DNA of 64,000 bases from Acidimicrobiia bacterium (GTDB lineage Bacteria; Actinomycetota; Acidimicrobiia; Spongiisociales; UBA5794). The stretch's first letter is position 1. Each line of letters begins with the position of its first letter. Positions 52,932-62,685 of this stretch are shown here, piece by piece. Below the pieces are notes generated by a model. It saw nothing but the letters and a program-made list of their open reading frames with translations. It ran no database searches and was not told the DNA's origin. The stretch covers positions 1 through 64,000 of the forward strand of contig JALSQW010000064.1 of NCBI GenBank assembly GCA_026985095.1. Reading direction: 5' to 3'. Position numbers and translations under genes: made by a program.

Positions 52932-54137
52932 TCAGGCGTTGGCGTCGAGGAACGCTTCCACCGCCGCCCGATAGCCGTCGGGGTCGAGGTTCCAGCTCTG
53001 GACATGGTCGGCGCCGGTCTCGACGAGGGTCACCAGGTCGGGGCGGAGGTTGGCGAGCCGGCGGGTCGGTCCGATGGGAACGGACGTGTCGGCGGTGCCG
53101 TGGAAGACGAGCATGGGGGTGTGGAGGTCCTGCCAGCGGTCCGTGACATCGTAGCGGTCCCAGTCGATCCCGAACCGCCACGAGGCGAGCTGCTTGGCCA
53201 CGGCGGTCAACGAACCCGGCACGGTCCCGAGCAGCGGCAGTTCCCTCGACCGGGCGTTGTGGTCGATCGTCGCCTCGAGATCGACGACGGGCGAGTCGAG
53301 GATCGCCGCCACCGTCTGGTTCCGCAGCGGCGATTCCTGCAGGTAGCGGAGCACCGCGGCCCCGCCCATCGAGTAGCCGACGACGACGATCCGGTCGGCG
53401 CCGTTGGCCCGGGCGTACGCCGCCGCGTTCGAGACGTCGATCCATTCGGTCAGCCCGTATTGGGTGTAGCCGCTGGGATCCTCCGGAAGCCCCGGGTCGT
53501 TCCGGTAGCCGATGACGAGCGCGTGGTAGCTGCGGTCGAAGGCGACGGGAAGCATCCGCAGCGCCTCGGCCTTCGAGGCGCCGCGTCCATGCACGAAGAT
53601 CATCCACAGGTCGCTGTTCCCGCGGAGGTACCAGGCGTCCATGGCGCCGATGTCGCTGTCGTAGGTGATCTCGGTGAAGGGGTAGACGAACGCGGTCCCC
53701 GGGTCGTCGGGGTAGGCGAACCCGTCGATGGCGATCGGGTCGCCCGCCTGCGGCGGTGGGCCCCAGGCTTCGACGATCTCGGCCGTGGCCTCGGCGGTGG
53801 CGGTGCCTGCGATGGGTCCCACCTGCAGATACCCGTCCCCGTCGCGGATGCCCTGGAAACCGGGCGGGAGGGTTGCTCCGGCCGTCATGGAGAGGACGAC
53901 GGCGGCATCGTCGATCTCGACGACCGTCCCGCTCGGAGCAGGATCGGTCCGAGGGGCGAGGACCAGCGCCCCGTCACGGATCTCGTTCGCGTAGTACCAG
54001 CCTCCCCCGACGTAGAACACCGCCACGGCCGCGGCGGCCAGGACGGCGACGGTCCGCAGGACGCGGCCTGCCCCGAGCCTCCGTCGCCGGGGGCTCGGGG
54101 GAGGAAGCGTCGAACCCGGTGTCGAACTTCTGGCCAT
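52932..54137 (-). CDS. Membrane-anchored alpha/beta hydrolase
   Basis: 401 residues. A Pro/Arg-rich start and one helix (LRTVAVLAAAAVAVFYVGG, 27-45) anchor it. An extension of about 120 residues leads to the hydrolase domain with FVHGRGASKAEAL (oxyanion region), the nucleophile elbow VVGYSMGGAAVLRYL, Asp in FHGTADTSVP and His in ETGADHVQSW. Substrate unknown; it resembles the BAAT/peptidase S9-like group. It is divergent from the cytochrome gene and convergent with cassette B. Confidence 0.85.
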   Translation of the reverse strand: MARSSTPGSTLPPPSPRRRRLGAGRVLRTVAVLAAAAVAVFYVGGGWYYANEIRDGALVLAPRTDPAPSGTVVEIDDAAVVLSMTAGATLPPGFQGIRDGDGYLQVGPIAGTATAEATAEIVEAWGPPPQAGDPIAIDGFAYPDDPGTAFVYPFTEITYDSDIGAMDAWYLRGNSDLWMIFVHGRGASKAEALRMLPVAFDRSYHALVIGYRNDPGLPEDPSGYTQYGLTEWIDVSNAAAYARANGADRIVVVGYSMGGAAVLRYLQESPLRNQTVAAILDSPVVDLEATIDHNARSRELPLLGTVPGSLTAVAKQLASWRFGIDWDRYDVTDRWQDLHTPMLVFHGTADTSVPIGPTRRLANLRPDLVTLVETGADHVQSWNLDPDGYRAAVEAFLDANA

Positions 54138-54187
54138 GGGACTCCTCGTCGTCGACTGTAGCTGCGCCTCCGAGATGGGCGGCGGCG

Positions 54188-54193
54188 TAGCAT
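54188..54193 (+). promoter_or_regulatory. -10 box (TAGCAT) of the leaderless cytochrome gene
   Basis: TAGCAT followed by seven bases and the ATG at 54201, with no ribosome site. Confidence 0.5.
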
Positions 54194-54200
54194 CCGACCG

Positions 54201-55502
54201 ATGTTCCGGAGCGTTCGATGGTGGCTGGTGGCGTTCGCGGTCGTCGCGTCCGCCTGCACCGGGTCGGCCACCTACGGGGCCACCGATCACCGAGCCGCCC
54301 AGGCCCCGGCGTCCATGGCCTTCGGGAACCCCGACGCCGGGCTGTCGGGCCTCGAGCTGGCACGGTTCCGGATCGGCGACCGGTTCTTCACCGAACCGTG
54401 GGTGCCGGCAGCCGTCGGTCGGGATCTGGAACGTGACGGGCTCGGTCCGACCTACGTCGCGGCCGCCTGCGCCGCCTGTCACGTCCGCGACGGCAAGGCC
54501 AACGCCCCCTGGGCGGGTGGACCGGTCGTCTACCGTATCGCCGGGGAGGCTCCACCGGCCTATGGGATCCAGATCCAAGACCGTGCCGTGCCCGGTGTTC
54601 CGCCGGAGGCCCGGGTCGACGTGGCGTTCGTGGAGGAGCCGTTCACCTATCCCGACGGGACCCGGGTCGTCCTTCGGCGACCGGAGGTGTCGGTGTCCGC
54701 ACCGGCGTTCGGCGGCGAGATCGTCGATCTCCCCGGGACGGTGCGCTCGGCTCCGGCGCTCATCGGCCTCGGGCTCCTCGCCGCGGTTCCCGCCGACGCC
54801 GTCATCGCCTACGCCGACCCCGACGACGCCGACGGCGACGGGATCAGCGGGAGGGCCGTTCGGGTCGGTCCCGATCTGGGGCGGTTCGGATGGAAGGCGT
54901 CGAAAGCGTCGGTGCTGGACCAGGCCGCCGACGCGTACCTGCGCGACATGGGGATCACCTCACCCCTCCATCCTCGGCAGAACTGTCCCGGTCCGCAGGA
55001 GGCCTGCGGGCGGGCCCCGGGGGGCGGGACCCCGGAAATCTCCGCGGATCGGTTGGCGGCCGTGGCCTTCTACGCATCGACCTTGGCGGTCCCCGAGCGT
55101 CGAGACCCGACGGCCGCCGACGTCGTCGCCGGGGAGGAGCTGTTCGACGCCGTCGGATGCACCGCCTGCCACCGATCTGTGCTCCCCACGTCGCCCGACC
55201 AGGGATGGGTCGGAGGCCGCGTCGTCCATCCCTACACGGATCTCCTCGTGCACGACATGGGCCCGGGGCTCGCCGACGCCGCTGGCCTCGAGGCGACCGA
55301 GTGGAGGACGGCGCCGCTGTGGGGGATCGGGCGGGTCGACGAGGTGAACCCTTACGCCGGGTACCTCCACGACGGCCGGGCACGGACACTGGAAGAGGCG
55401 ATCCTGTGGCACGGAGGCGAGGCGCAGGCGGCCCGTGATCGCTTCGTGGCGTTGGATTCCGCCGATCGGGCCAGGATCATCGCCTTCCTGGACGACCTGT
55501 AG
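54201..55502 (+). CDS. Di-haem c-type cytochrome lipoprotein (DUF1111, thiol-oxidoreductase-like)
   Basis: 433 residues. Lipobox VVASAC gives Cys19. Two covalent haem motifs are present: CAACH (Cys90-Cys93-His94) and CTACH (Cys320-Cys323-His324). Between them is an EF-hand-like DPDDADGDGISG stretch that may bind calcium. The motif VRSAPALIGLGLLAAVP and the C-terminal APLWGIGR and YLHDGRARTLEEAILWHGGEA segments are typical of DUF1111 di-haem proteins related to cytochrome c peroxidases. It acts outside the membrane in electron transfer; the substrate is unknown. Haem attachment machinery is not in this window. Confidence 0.88.
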   Translation: MFRSVRWWLVAFAVVASACTGSATYGATDHRAAQAPASMAFGNPDAGLSGLELARFRIGDRFFTEPWVPAAVGRDLERDGLGPTYVAAACAACHVRDGKANAPWAGGPVVYRIAGEAPPAYGIQIQDRAVPGVPPEARVDVAFVEEPFTYPDGTRVVLRRPEVSVSAPAFGGEIVDLPGTVRSAPALIGLGLLAAVPADAVIAYADPDDADGDGISGRAVRVGPDLGRFGWKASKASVLDQAADAYLRDMGITSPLHPRQNCPGPQEACGRAPGGGTPEISADRLAAVAFYASTLAVPERRDPTAADVVAGEELFDAVGCTACHRSVLPTSPDQGWVGGRVVHPYTDLLVHDMGPGLADAAGLEATEWRTAPLWGIGRVDEVNPYAGYLHDGRARTLEEAILWHGGEAQAARDRFVALDSADRARIIAFLDDL

Positions 55503-55515
55503 GGCGACGGGACCG

Positions 55516-55962
55516 TCAGGCCGGCGAGGTTCTCCGCCAGCGGAGGCGGTTGACGGCCTTGCGTCCTCCGTCGGTGGCGGTGTCGGGGGTGCTGAGGACG
55601 AGATCACGGGTGCCGTCGGGCGCGTCGACCCATTCGATGTGGCGGCGCTGGTCGTCACCGACCCAGTTCGGCATCAACGAGACGACGACGTGGTGGACGA
55701 CCTCGTCGCCGACGATCGTGTAGCGGCCGGCGTACGACAGGTACCCGGCGGCGGCTTCGGCCCGATCGACCACCGGCGCCGCGCTGATCGTCGTGGTCGG
55801 CAAGGGCTTGCGATGCCGCTTCATGAGCGCCGCCCACATCCACCCGTCGGCGGTGTAGGTGAGCAGACCCACCGGGTCACCGCCGAACGGCCGCGCCTCG
55901 CGGACTCCGTCGACCGTGAAGGTCCACTCGACGAGCTCCCAGGTTCCGACCAGGTCGTGCAT
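55516..55962 (-). CDS. Lipocalin-like domain protein
   Basis: 148 residues. LVGTWELVEWTFTVDGVREARPFG at the start and PVGLLTYTADGWMWAALM are the signature of the lipocalin-like (Lipocalin_5) family, followed by YLSYAGRYTIVGDEVVHHVV and a closing basic strand. It probably binds a small hydrophobic ligand in the cytoplasm; the role is not known. TAGGCT seven bases before the ATG suggests leaderless expression. Confidence 0.85.
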   Translation of the reverse strand: MHDLVGTWELVEWTFTVDGVREARPFGGDPVGLLTYTADGWMWAALMKRHRKPLPTTTISAAPVVDRAEAAAGYLSYAGRYTIVGDEVVHHVVVSLMPNWVGDDQRRHIEWVDAPDGTRDLVLSTPDTATDGGRKAVNRLRWRRTSPA

Positions 55963-55990
55963 GGCCGGCAGCCTACCGGGGGCGCCGACG

Positions 55991-56021
55991 CGAAGGGGCC
56001 GCCCGGCGGGCGGCCCCTTCG
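55991..56021. terminator. Terminator of the potABCD operon
   Basis: A perfect 14-bp stem CGAAGGGGCCGCCC with a GGC loop, 15 bases past the potD stop. It would also act for readthrough on the other strand. Confidence 0.85.
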
Positions 56022-56035
56022 GCGGTGCGGTGCGT

Positions 56036-57145
56036 TCAGCTCTTCACCTCGGTGAAGGCGTCCGCGTAGTTGGTGGCGAAGTCCCCGAGGTCGGCCAGGA
56101 ACTCGAGCTTCTCGAAGGTCTCCGGGGTCGGGTAGACCGCCGGGTCGGAGAGGATCTCCGGATCGATCAGCTCGTTGGCCTTGGCGTTCGGGCTGGCGTA
56201 GTAGTTCCACTCCGAGAGCTGGGCGCCGTTGGCGGCATCGAAGATGAAGTTGATGAACGTGTGCGCCGTGCACACCGCCTCGGCCGTCGTCGGGATCGCC
56301 ATGTTGTCGACCCAGGCGACGCCGCCCTCCTTCGGGATGCCGTATCCGTAGTCCTCCCATGCGTCGGCCTCGTCGAAGGCGGCGAAGAAGTCGCCGTTCC
56401 ATCCGTGGGCGAGATCCACCTCACCGGAGACGAGCAGGTCCTCGAACGAGTCGGACGTGAACGTCGCCACGCGGTCCTTGGCGGCTTTGAGGAGGGCGGT
56501 GGCTTCGTCGAGTTGGGCCTGGTCGGTGGTGTTGACCGAGTAGCCGAGGTACTTCAAGGCCGCCGCGAAGACCTCTCGCTCGTCGTCGAGGAGCGAGATG
56601 CGGCCCGTGAGCGGCGCGCTCATCTCCGGATCGAAGATCAGCCCCCAGGTCAGGTCGGCGGCATCGTCGACGACGTCGTAGCTGAAGCCGATGCCGGTGG
56701 TGCCCCACTGGTAGGGAGCCGAGTACTCGCCGTCGGGGTCGAACGGCAGGCCGGTGAACTTCGGGTCGAGGTTCGCCAGGTTCGGGATGGCGTCCTTGTT
56801 GAGCTTCACGAGGAGGCCCTCCTGGCGCATGATGTCGACCATGTAGTCGGAGGGGACGATCAGGTCGTACGTCGCGCCGCCCGCCTCGACCTGGGCCAGC
56901 ATCGCTTCGTTCGACTCGTAGAAGGTCTCGACGACGTCGACGCCGTAGGTGTCTCGGAACTTCTGGACGAGATCGGGATCGATGTACTCGCTCCAGTTGT
57001 AGAGGCTCAGGTCGCCGTCGACCTGGTCGACCTCGCAGCCTTGGGCGACCGACTCGAGGTCGCTTCCGGAGTTCCCACTGCTGCACGCCGCGGCGACGAG
57101 CGCCACCGTCAGGGCGAGCATCCCTATCGATCTGATCCTGTGCAT
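56036..57145 (-). CDS. potD: Spermidine/putrescine-type ABC transporter substrate-binding lipoprotein
   Basis: 369 residues from the ATG at 57145 (GAGGAGAAAGG upstream). Lipobox LVAAAC gives Cys21. PotD-type motifs are LSLYNWSEYIDPDLVQKF, GGATYDLIVPSDYMVDIM, PYQWGTTGIGFSYDVV and AIPTTAE. Trp and Asp residues in NWSEYIDPDL and HGWNGDFFAA would cradle the amine groups. It is the last gene of potABCD. Confidence 0.92.
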   Translation of the reverse strand: MHRIRSIGMLALTVALVAAACSSGNSGSDLESVAQGCEVDQVDGDLSLYNWSEYIDPDLVQKFRDTYGVDVVETFYESNEAMLAQVEAGGATYDLIVPSDYMVDIMRQEGLLVKLNKDAIPNLANLDPKFTGLPFDPDGEYSAPYQWGTTGIGFSYDVVDDAADLTWGLIFDPEMSAPLTGRISLLDDEREVFAAALKYLGYSVNTTDQAQLDEATALLKAAKDRVATFTSDSFEDLLVSGEVDLAHGWNGDFFAAFDEADAWEDYGYGIPKEGGVAWVDNMAIPTTAEAVCTAHTFINFIFDAANGAQLSEWNYYASPNAKANELIDPEILSDPAVYPTPETFEKLEFLADLGDFATNYADAFTEVKS

Positions 57146-57210
57146 GGTTGCCTTTCTCCTCGTGTGTGTCGGTTCGTGTTCGGTCGGTTCGGTCCGTTGA
57201 GTTCCGGTCG

Positions 57211-58038
57211 TCATGGCGCCTCCGGGCTCGGTTCCGCCTTGGTGTCCCGCTGGAACGCGAGCGACCCGAAGACGAGCACCATGGATGCGAGCAGCATCAC
57301 GGTAGACACGGCGTTGATCTCAGGGGTGACCTGTCGTTTGATGAGCCCGAAGACGAAGACCGGCAGGGTCGTCGATCCCGGACCCTGGACGAGGCTGGTG
57401 ATCACGACGTCGTCGAGCGACAAGGTCAACGCGAGGAGGGCGCCGCCGACGATGCCGGGCATGATGAGCGGTAGCGTCACTCGCCGGAACGCCTGCCACC
57501 GGTCGGCGTACAGGTCGGCGGCGGCCTCCTCCAGCGACGGATCGAGGTTGGCGAGGCGGGCGCGGACGACGATCGCCACGAACGAGATGTTGAAGGCGAT
57601 GTGCGACAGGATGATCGTGGTCAGGCTGAGGGGCCAGCTGATCGTCGTGAACCACATGAGCAGCATGACGCCCATCGTGACGTCGGGGATGATCACCGGC
57701 AGGTACAGCAACGCATCGAACGTCCGTTTCCCCAGCCAGCGCCGGTAGCGCTCCAGCGCCAGGGCCGCGGCGGTGCCCAGCACCGTCGAGATGCCGGTCG
57801 ATACCACGGCGACGACGACGGAGTTCCGCATGGACCGGAGCAGCGGGTCGTTGCTGAACATCTTCTGGTACCAGCGCAGGCTCCATCCGCCCCACACGCT
57901 CAGGTTCGACGCGCCGGAGAACGAGAACACCACGAGAAGGAGGATCGGCACGTAGAGGAACAGGAACACGGCGACGCCGTGGACCGACAGGGCCCGGTCG
58001 GTGGTGCGGGACGCGGCGGCATGGGTCGGGACGTTCAT
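57211..58038 (-). CDS. potC: Polyamine-type ABC transporter permease PotC
   Basis: 275 residues with six helices. The first is VFLFLYVPILLLVVFSF; the EAA loop is EEAAADLYADRWQAFRRVTLPLIMPGIVGG. Together with PotB it forms the channel of the importer. The ATG overlaps the potB stop (ATGA). It ends 65 bases before potD. Confidence 0.92.
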   Translation of the reverse strand: MNVPTHAAASRTTDRALSVHGVAVFLFLYVPILLLVVFSFSGASNLSVWGGWSLRWYQKMFSNDPLLRSMRNSVVVAVVSTGISTVLGTAAALALERYRRWLGKRTFDALLYLPVIIPDVTMGVMLLMWFTTISWPLSLTTIILSHIAFNISFVAIVVRARLANLDPSLEEAAADLYADRWQAFRRVTLPLIMPGIVGGALLALTLSLDDVVITSLVQGPGSTTLPVFVFGLIKRQVTPEINAVSTVMLLASMVLVFGSLAFQRDTKAEPSPEAP

Positions 58039-58931
58039 ATCGTCCTCGCGTCGGTCCGGAAGTAGATGATCGTGGCGATGAGCATCGCGACCAGCACGAC
58101 GAACGAGAGGGCCGCCCCGAAGGGCCAGTTGCGGGCGGCGGTGAACTGGCGCACGATGTAGTTGCCCAGCAGCGTCGTCTTCGCGCCTCCCAGGATGTCG
58201 GGGGTGACGTAGGCGCCGAGGGAGGGGATGAACACCAGGATCGACCCGGCGATGACCCCCGGTCTCGACAGCGGCAGGGTGACCTTCCGGAACGCCGTCC
58301 ATCCCGAGGCGTACAGGTCCCTGGCGGCCTCCACGAGGCTCCAGTCCATCCGTTCGAGGGCCGCGTAGAGCGGTAGGACCATGAACGGCAGGTAGCCGTA
58401 CAGGAGGCCGATGAACACCGCCGGTTGGGTGAACAGCAGCTTGTCCCAGAGCCCGAGGGCCCTGCCGAGTTCGGTGACGAACCCGTGCTCTCCGAGCAGC
58501 ACCCGCCAGGCGTAGGTGCGGACGAGGAAGTTGGACCAGAACGGGATGAGGACCAGCACCAGCAGGACCGCCCGGTAGCGGGCCGATCGACGGGTCGCCA
58601 GCCAGTAGGCGAACGGGTACCCGATGGCGAGGCACAGGACCGTGTTGAGGAGCGCCAACCACAGGCTCCGGGCGGCGATCTCGGCGACGACGGGTTGGAG
58701 CAGCTTGGCGTACGAATCGAGGTTCCAGTCCGACAGGACGGGCTTGCCCGTTCTCGACCGGGAGGCGAAGGAGAACACGAAGACGATGAGCAACGGGATG
58801 GCGAAGAAGAACACGAGATAGGCGTACGAGGGGAGCGCCTGGAGGAACCCCCGCACCGCCTTGGCCCGTTCGGCTCTGCGCTCGAACTCGGGCTCGGCGG
58901 CGGGGGCGGGGCGTTCCTCGGTGGTGGTCAT
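58035..58931 (-). CDS. potB: Polyamine-type ABC transporter permease PotB
   Basis: 298 residues. A charged N-terminal tail of about 30 residues, then six helices; the EAA loop is VEAARDLYASGWTAFRKVTLPLSRPGVIAG, and SNFLVRTYAWRVLLG is a PotB-type signature. It overlaps both neighbours by four bases (ATGA), so potA-potB-potC are translationally coupled. Confidence 0.92.
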   Translation of the reverse strand: MTTTEERPAPAAEPEFERRAERAKAVRGFLQALPSYAYLVFFFAIPLLIVFVFSFASRSRTGKPVLSDWNLDSYAKLLQPVVAEIAARSLWLALLNTVLCLAIGYPFAYWLATRRSARYRAVLLVLVLIPFWSNFLVRTYAWRVLLGEHGFVTELGRALGLWDKLLFTQPAVFIGLLYGYLPFMVLPLYAALERMDWSLVEAARDLYASGWTAFRKVTLPLSRPGVIAGSILVFIPSLGAYVTPDILGGAKTTLLGNYIVRQFTAARNWPFGAALSFVVLVAMLIATIIYFRTDARTI

Positions 58932-59992
58932 TCGGTCAGCGCGTCCGCGGCGTCGTGGTGGAAGCTGACGGCGATCCGCTGGCCGGCGTCCCATCGGGGG
59001 AGCGAGGGGACGTTCTCGACGCGGACGTCGATCATGTCACCCGTGGCCAGCTCGATCTGATAGAACAGCGAATCCCCGAAGTACAGCCGGTGCTGGACGG
59101 TCCCTTCCAGTCGGTTGCGTCCGTCGACGACCTCTTCGAGCCGGTGGATCTGGATCTTCTCGGGTCGGAGCATCAGCGTCACGGCCGTCCCGACCGGGGC
59201 GTTCGTCTGCGCCCTGACCCTGTGGGACGAGCCGATCTCGACGTGGCCTTCGGCGACGATGACGCCCTCGAGGAAGTTCGTCTCGCCGATGAAGTCGGCG
59301 ACAAACCGGTTGGCCGGCCGCTCGTAGATGTCCTCGGCGGTGCCGACCTGGAGGAGCCTCCCCTCGTTCATGACGCCGATGCGATCGGACATCGTCAGCG
59401 CCTCTTCCTGGTCGTGGGTCACGTAGACGAACGTGATGCCGACCTCGCGTTGGATGTCCTTCAGCTCCACCTGCATCGCCTGGCGCAGTTTCAGGTCGAG
59501 GGCGCCGAGGGGCTCGTCGAGGAGGAGCACCTTGGGGCGGTTGACGAGCGCCCGGGCGAGGGCCACCCGTTGCTGTTGGCCTCCGGAGAGCTGGGTGGGT
59601 CGTCGGTGCTCCATCCCCCCGAGACGGACGAGCTCGATCGCCTCGGCCACCCGCCGGCGCAGCTCGGTGTCGGGAACCTTGCACATGGCCAACCCGAACC
59701 CGACGTTCTCGGCGACGGTCATGTGGGGGAACAGGGCGTACGACTGGAAGACGGTGTTGACGGGCCGCTTGTTGGGCGGGGCGAGTGCTACCTCCTCGCC
59801 GAAGATCCGGATGCTCCCCTCGGTGGGGAACTCGAGGCCGGCGATCATCCGCAAGGTGGTCGTCTTGCCGCAGCCGGACGGACCGAGCAGCGAGAAGAAC
59901 TCGCCGTCGGCGACCTCGAGGTCGACGGAGTCGACGGCCGCGACGTCCCCGAACCGCTTCGTCACACCGTGCAGACCGACGGCGACGGTCAT
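58928..59992 (-). CDS. potA: Polyamine-type ABC transporter ATPase PotA
   Basis: 354 residues. Walker [20 protein letters not shown]-loop [13 protein letters not shown], signature [16 protein letters not shown], Walker [12 protein letters not shown] and [15 protein letters not shown]. The C-terminal TOBE domain has [12 protein letters not shown] and [11 protein letters not shown]. It energises import by PotB/PotC. The ATG overlaps the aldehyde dehydrogenase stop, putting transport and oxidation in one transcription unit. Confidence 0.94.
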   Translation of the reverse strand: MTVAVGLHGVTKRFGDVAAVDSVDLEVADGEFFSLLGPSGCGKTTTLRMIAGLEFPTEGSIRIFGEEVALAPPNKRPVNTVFQSYALFPHMTVAENVGFGLAMCKVPDTELRRRVAEAIELVRLGGMEHRRPTQLSGGQQQRVALARALVNRPKVLLLDEPLGALDLKLRQAMQVELKDIQREVGITFVYVTHDQEEALTMSDRIGVMNEGRLLQVGTAEDIYERPANRFVADFIGETNFLEGVIVAEGHVEIGSSHRVRAQTNAPVGTAVTLMLRPEKIQIHRLEEVVDGRNRLEGTVQHRLYFGDSLFYQIELATGDMIDVRVENVPSLPRWDAGQRIAVSFHHDAADALTE

Positions 59993-61428
59993 CGCACGCT
60001 CTCCGTGTCGATCACCAGCGTCTGGAGGTCGGTGAACTCCTCGATCGAGCCTCTGCCCCAGCCGGTGTCGGTTCCGGCGGCTCCGCCGAAGGGTTGGAAC
60101 GTCTCCCAGAAGTCCGTCGAATCGTTGATCACCACCGTACCCGAACGGACGTGGTCGGCGTACCAGAAGGCGCGGTGGAGGCTCGAGGTGAAGACGGCCG
60201 CCTGCAGGCCGAGATGGCTGCGGTTGGCGATCGCCACGGCGTCGGCGTCGTCGCGGGCCGGGATGATCGGCAGCACCGGGCCGAAGGTCTCCTCGGTGGC
60301 CAGCGCCGAGTCCTCGGGGACCCGATCCACGATCGTCAGGTCGTAGTACAGGTCGGTCGGGAACCCGGAGGCCCGGTTCCCGCCGACGAGCACGTCGGCG
60401 CCGCGCTCGGCGGCGTCGGACAGGTGCCGGTCCATCTTCGCTGCGGTGGCTTCGTTGTTGAGGGGCCCCATCGTCGTCGCCTCGTCGAAGGGATCACCGA
60501 GGCGCACCTCGGCGGCGGCGGCGACCGCCGCGTCGACGAACCGGTCGTGGATCGTCTCGACGACGATCACCCGCTCGGTGGCGCAGCACACCTGCCCGGC
60601 GTTGTAGTGCGCCCCGTAGACCGCCAGGCGCCCGGCGCGTTCGACGTCGGCATCGTCGGTGACGATGGTCGGTCCGTTGCCGGACATCTCCATGATCGAG
60701 CGTTTGATGCCCATCGTCGCGATGATCTTGCGTCCGGTCTCGCTGGAGCCGGTGAAGCCGATCCCGTCGACGCCGTCGTGGCTCACGAGACGTTGGCCGA
60801 CGTCGGCGCCGCCGGGGAGGATCGAGACGAGACCCTTCGGGACGCCGGCTTCGTCGAAGGCCTTGGCGAGCTCGAGCAGGGCCCACGAGGTGAACGGAGG
60901 CGGCTTGACGATGACCGCGTTGCCGGTGGCCAGTCCCGGTCCGAGGTACTCCAGCGGGATCGTGACCGGGAAGTTCCATGGGGTGATCGCAACCCACACC
61001 CCGACGGGTCGGTGGAACGTGAACATCCGTTTGTTGCGGTCGGTGGTGGGGATGACGTCTCCGCGGAGGCGTTTGACGTCCTCGGCGGCGTTGATGAAGT
61101 ACTCGTTGGCTTCGGCGATGTCGTCGAGCGATTCGGCGTGATAGGGCTTGCCTTGCTCGAGGGTCTGGATGCGGGCGATGTCGGGGACCATCGGCTCGAT
61201 GGCCTCGGCGATGCGGTGCAGGAGCGCCGCGCGTTCGAAGGCGGACCAGTGGCGGTAGTCGTCCTGGGCGGCGCGGGCGGCGGCGACGGCCCGGTCGACG
61301 TCGGCTGTCGACGGGATGGGGACGTCCGCGACGTGCCGGCCGGTGACCGGGCTGACGAGCGGATACCGCTCGTCGCCGGAACCGGTCGTCCATTCCCCTC
61401 CGAGAAACAGGGACAGTTCCTCGACCAC
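59989..61428 (-). CDS. Aldehyde dehydrogenase (succinate-semialdehyde-dehydrogenase-like)
   Basis: 479 residues from a GTG at 61428, with TGGAGG upstream. ALDH motifs are [44 protein letters not shown] (general-base Glu) and the catalytic Cys in [12 protein letters not shown]. The [11 protein letters not shown] and [16 protein letters not shown] regions fit the succinate- or gamma-amino-butyraldehyde group. Coupling with potA implies a role in oxidising the aldehyde from an imported polyamine or amino acid after transamination. Confidence 0.9.
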   Translation of the reverse strand: MVEELSLFLGGEWTTGSGDERYPLVSPVTGRHVADVPIPSTADVDRAVAAARAAQDDYRHWSAFERAALLHRIAEAIEPMVPDIARIQTLEQGKPYHAESLDDIAEANEYFINAAEDVKRLRGDVIPTTDRNKRMFTFHRPVGVWVAITPWNFPVTIPLEYLGPGLATGNAVIVKPPPFTSWALLELAKAFDEAGVPKGLVSILPGGADVGQRLVSHDGVDGIGFTGSSETGRKIIATMGIKRSIMEMSGNGPTIVTDDADVERAGRLAVYGAHYNAGQVCCATERVIVVETIHDRFVDAAVAAAAEVRLGDPFDEATTMGPLNNEATAAKMDRHLSDAAERGADVLVGGNRASGFPTDLYYDLTIVDRVPEDSALATEETFGPVLPIIPARDDADAVAIANRSHLGLQAAVFTSSLHRAFWYADHVRSGTVVINDSTDFWETFQPFGGAAGTDTGWGRGSIEEFTDLQTLVIDTESVR

Positions 61429-61473
61429 GGCAACCTCCAGCGACAGGGCGACTGTAGCGGCTCGCCGGCCCGG

Positions 61474-62661
61474 TCACCGGCCGAGGCCCGCCTGTCGGTC
61501 GCGGTGGGCCCAGTACCGGCGCGCCCAGGGAGGACGGACGTCGATGGTCGGCCCGGCTGTGTCGACCCGGTGCCACCAGGCAGCGAGGCGCGCGTCGGCT
61601 TCGGTGAACGCCTCGACGGACCGGGGAGGATCGTTCAACCAGCGGGACTCGATCCGGTCGCGTTCGTCGAGGAACAGCGGCGCCAGCCTCGCCGGGTCGC
61701 GCATGGTGGCCCGGGCGAGGCGTTCGTGGCGCCACCACAGGGTCCGTTCGTCGGCCACGCCGGTCGGGATGGGACCCAGATCGACGGGCTCGTCCACCGA
61801 GACCGGCTTGAACAGTGCCAGGCATTGGGCGGAGGTCGCCGAGATCCAGTGGCGAGGCGTCTCGCCGAGGTCGGAGGCCCAGCCCGCGACGCTGGACGAC
61901 GATGCAACGGCGCCACCTCCGTGCATGCATGGGACGTCCAGGGTCCCGTTCCACAGGTGGTAGCGGGGCCACCGGCGGGTCCCATGGCTACGCAGCACCC
62001 CGAGCAGGTCCCCGACCCCGACCGCGCCCGCGGCGAGCCTGGTCGTCAGGGCGATACGCGTGTCGCACGCCGCGAATCGGGTCCGCAGCCGATCTCGATG
62101 GTCCTCGGCGAAGCCGGGGATCGTCAGCCCGTTCGAGATCGTCCGGACCCCGCGGACCACCCGCTCGGTGGCCCACAGGCGCCCGGCGGTCTCCAGGACC
62201 CATGCGTCGGTCGGGTCGGCCACGAGGAAGCTGTTGTGGTAGGTGAAGGTCGGATCCTCGAACCCGCATCCGCCACCTTGCCCGTGGGTCTCGAGGAGCT
62301 CCACGATGATCCCGACCGCCTCCTCCGCGGACGATGCACGCTCCAGGCCGAGGCGAACGAGGTCCATGCCGGTGAGCCCCGTCGCGGCATATGGCTGATC
62401 GGTGAACACCGCCTCGTTCCCGATCGTCACGCCGTGCTCGTTGGTCCCCATCTCGGCTCCCCACATCCAGAAGGGACGGGAGATCAGCACCGCGTTCGTC
62501 TGGGGGACCTGCGGGATCTCGATGTGGGTGCAGCGGACGGTCGCGTCGGTGTGGTGCCGGCGGGCGTGCCACTCGGGGATCTGCGCCTCGTTGGGATCGC
62601 GATCGGAGTTCTTGGCGAAGAGCACGCCGTCGTCGTGGACGACGACCATCGTGTCGCACAT
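61474..62661 (-). CDS. C69-family (secernin/dipeptidase-like) Ntn hydrolase
   Basis: 395 residues. It begins MCDTMVVV, so Cys2 becomes the N-terminal nucleophile after Met removal, as in peptidase family C69 and secernins. Further motifs are LFAKNSDRDPNEAQIPEWH, MWGAEMGTNEHGVTIGNEAVFT, TGMDLVRLGLERASSAEEAV and RTISNGLTI. It cleaves an amide or peptide bond; the substrate is unknown. TAAGGT ends six bases before the ATG, pointing to a leaderless transcript separate from the upstream pair. Confidence 0.88.
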   Translation of the reverse strand: MCDTMVVVHDDGVLFAKNSDRDPNEAQIPEWHARRHHTDATVRCTHIEIPQVPQTNAVLISRPFWMWGAEMGTNEHGVTIGNEAVFTDQPYAATGLTGMDLVRLGLERASSAEEAVGIIVELLETHGQGGGCGFEDPTFTYHNSFLVADPTDAWVLETAGRLWATERVVRGVRTISNGLTIPGFAEDHRDRLRTRFAACDTRIALTTRLAAGAVGVGDLLGVLRSHGTRRWPRYHLWNGTLDVPCMHGGGAVASSSSVAGWASDLGETPRHWISATSAQCLALFKPVSVDEPVDLGPIPTGVADERTLWWRHERLARATMRDPARLAPLFLDERDRIESRWLNDPPRSVEAFTEADARLAAWWHRVDTAGPTIDVRPPWARRYWAHRDRQAGLGR

Positions 62662-62685
62662 GCGGTGACCTTACCGCGTGGCTCG

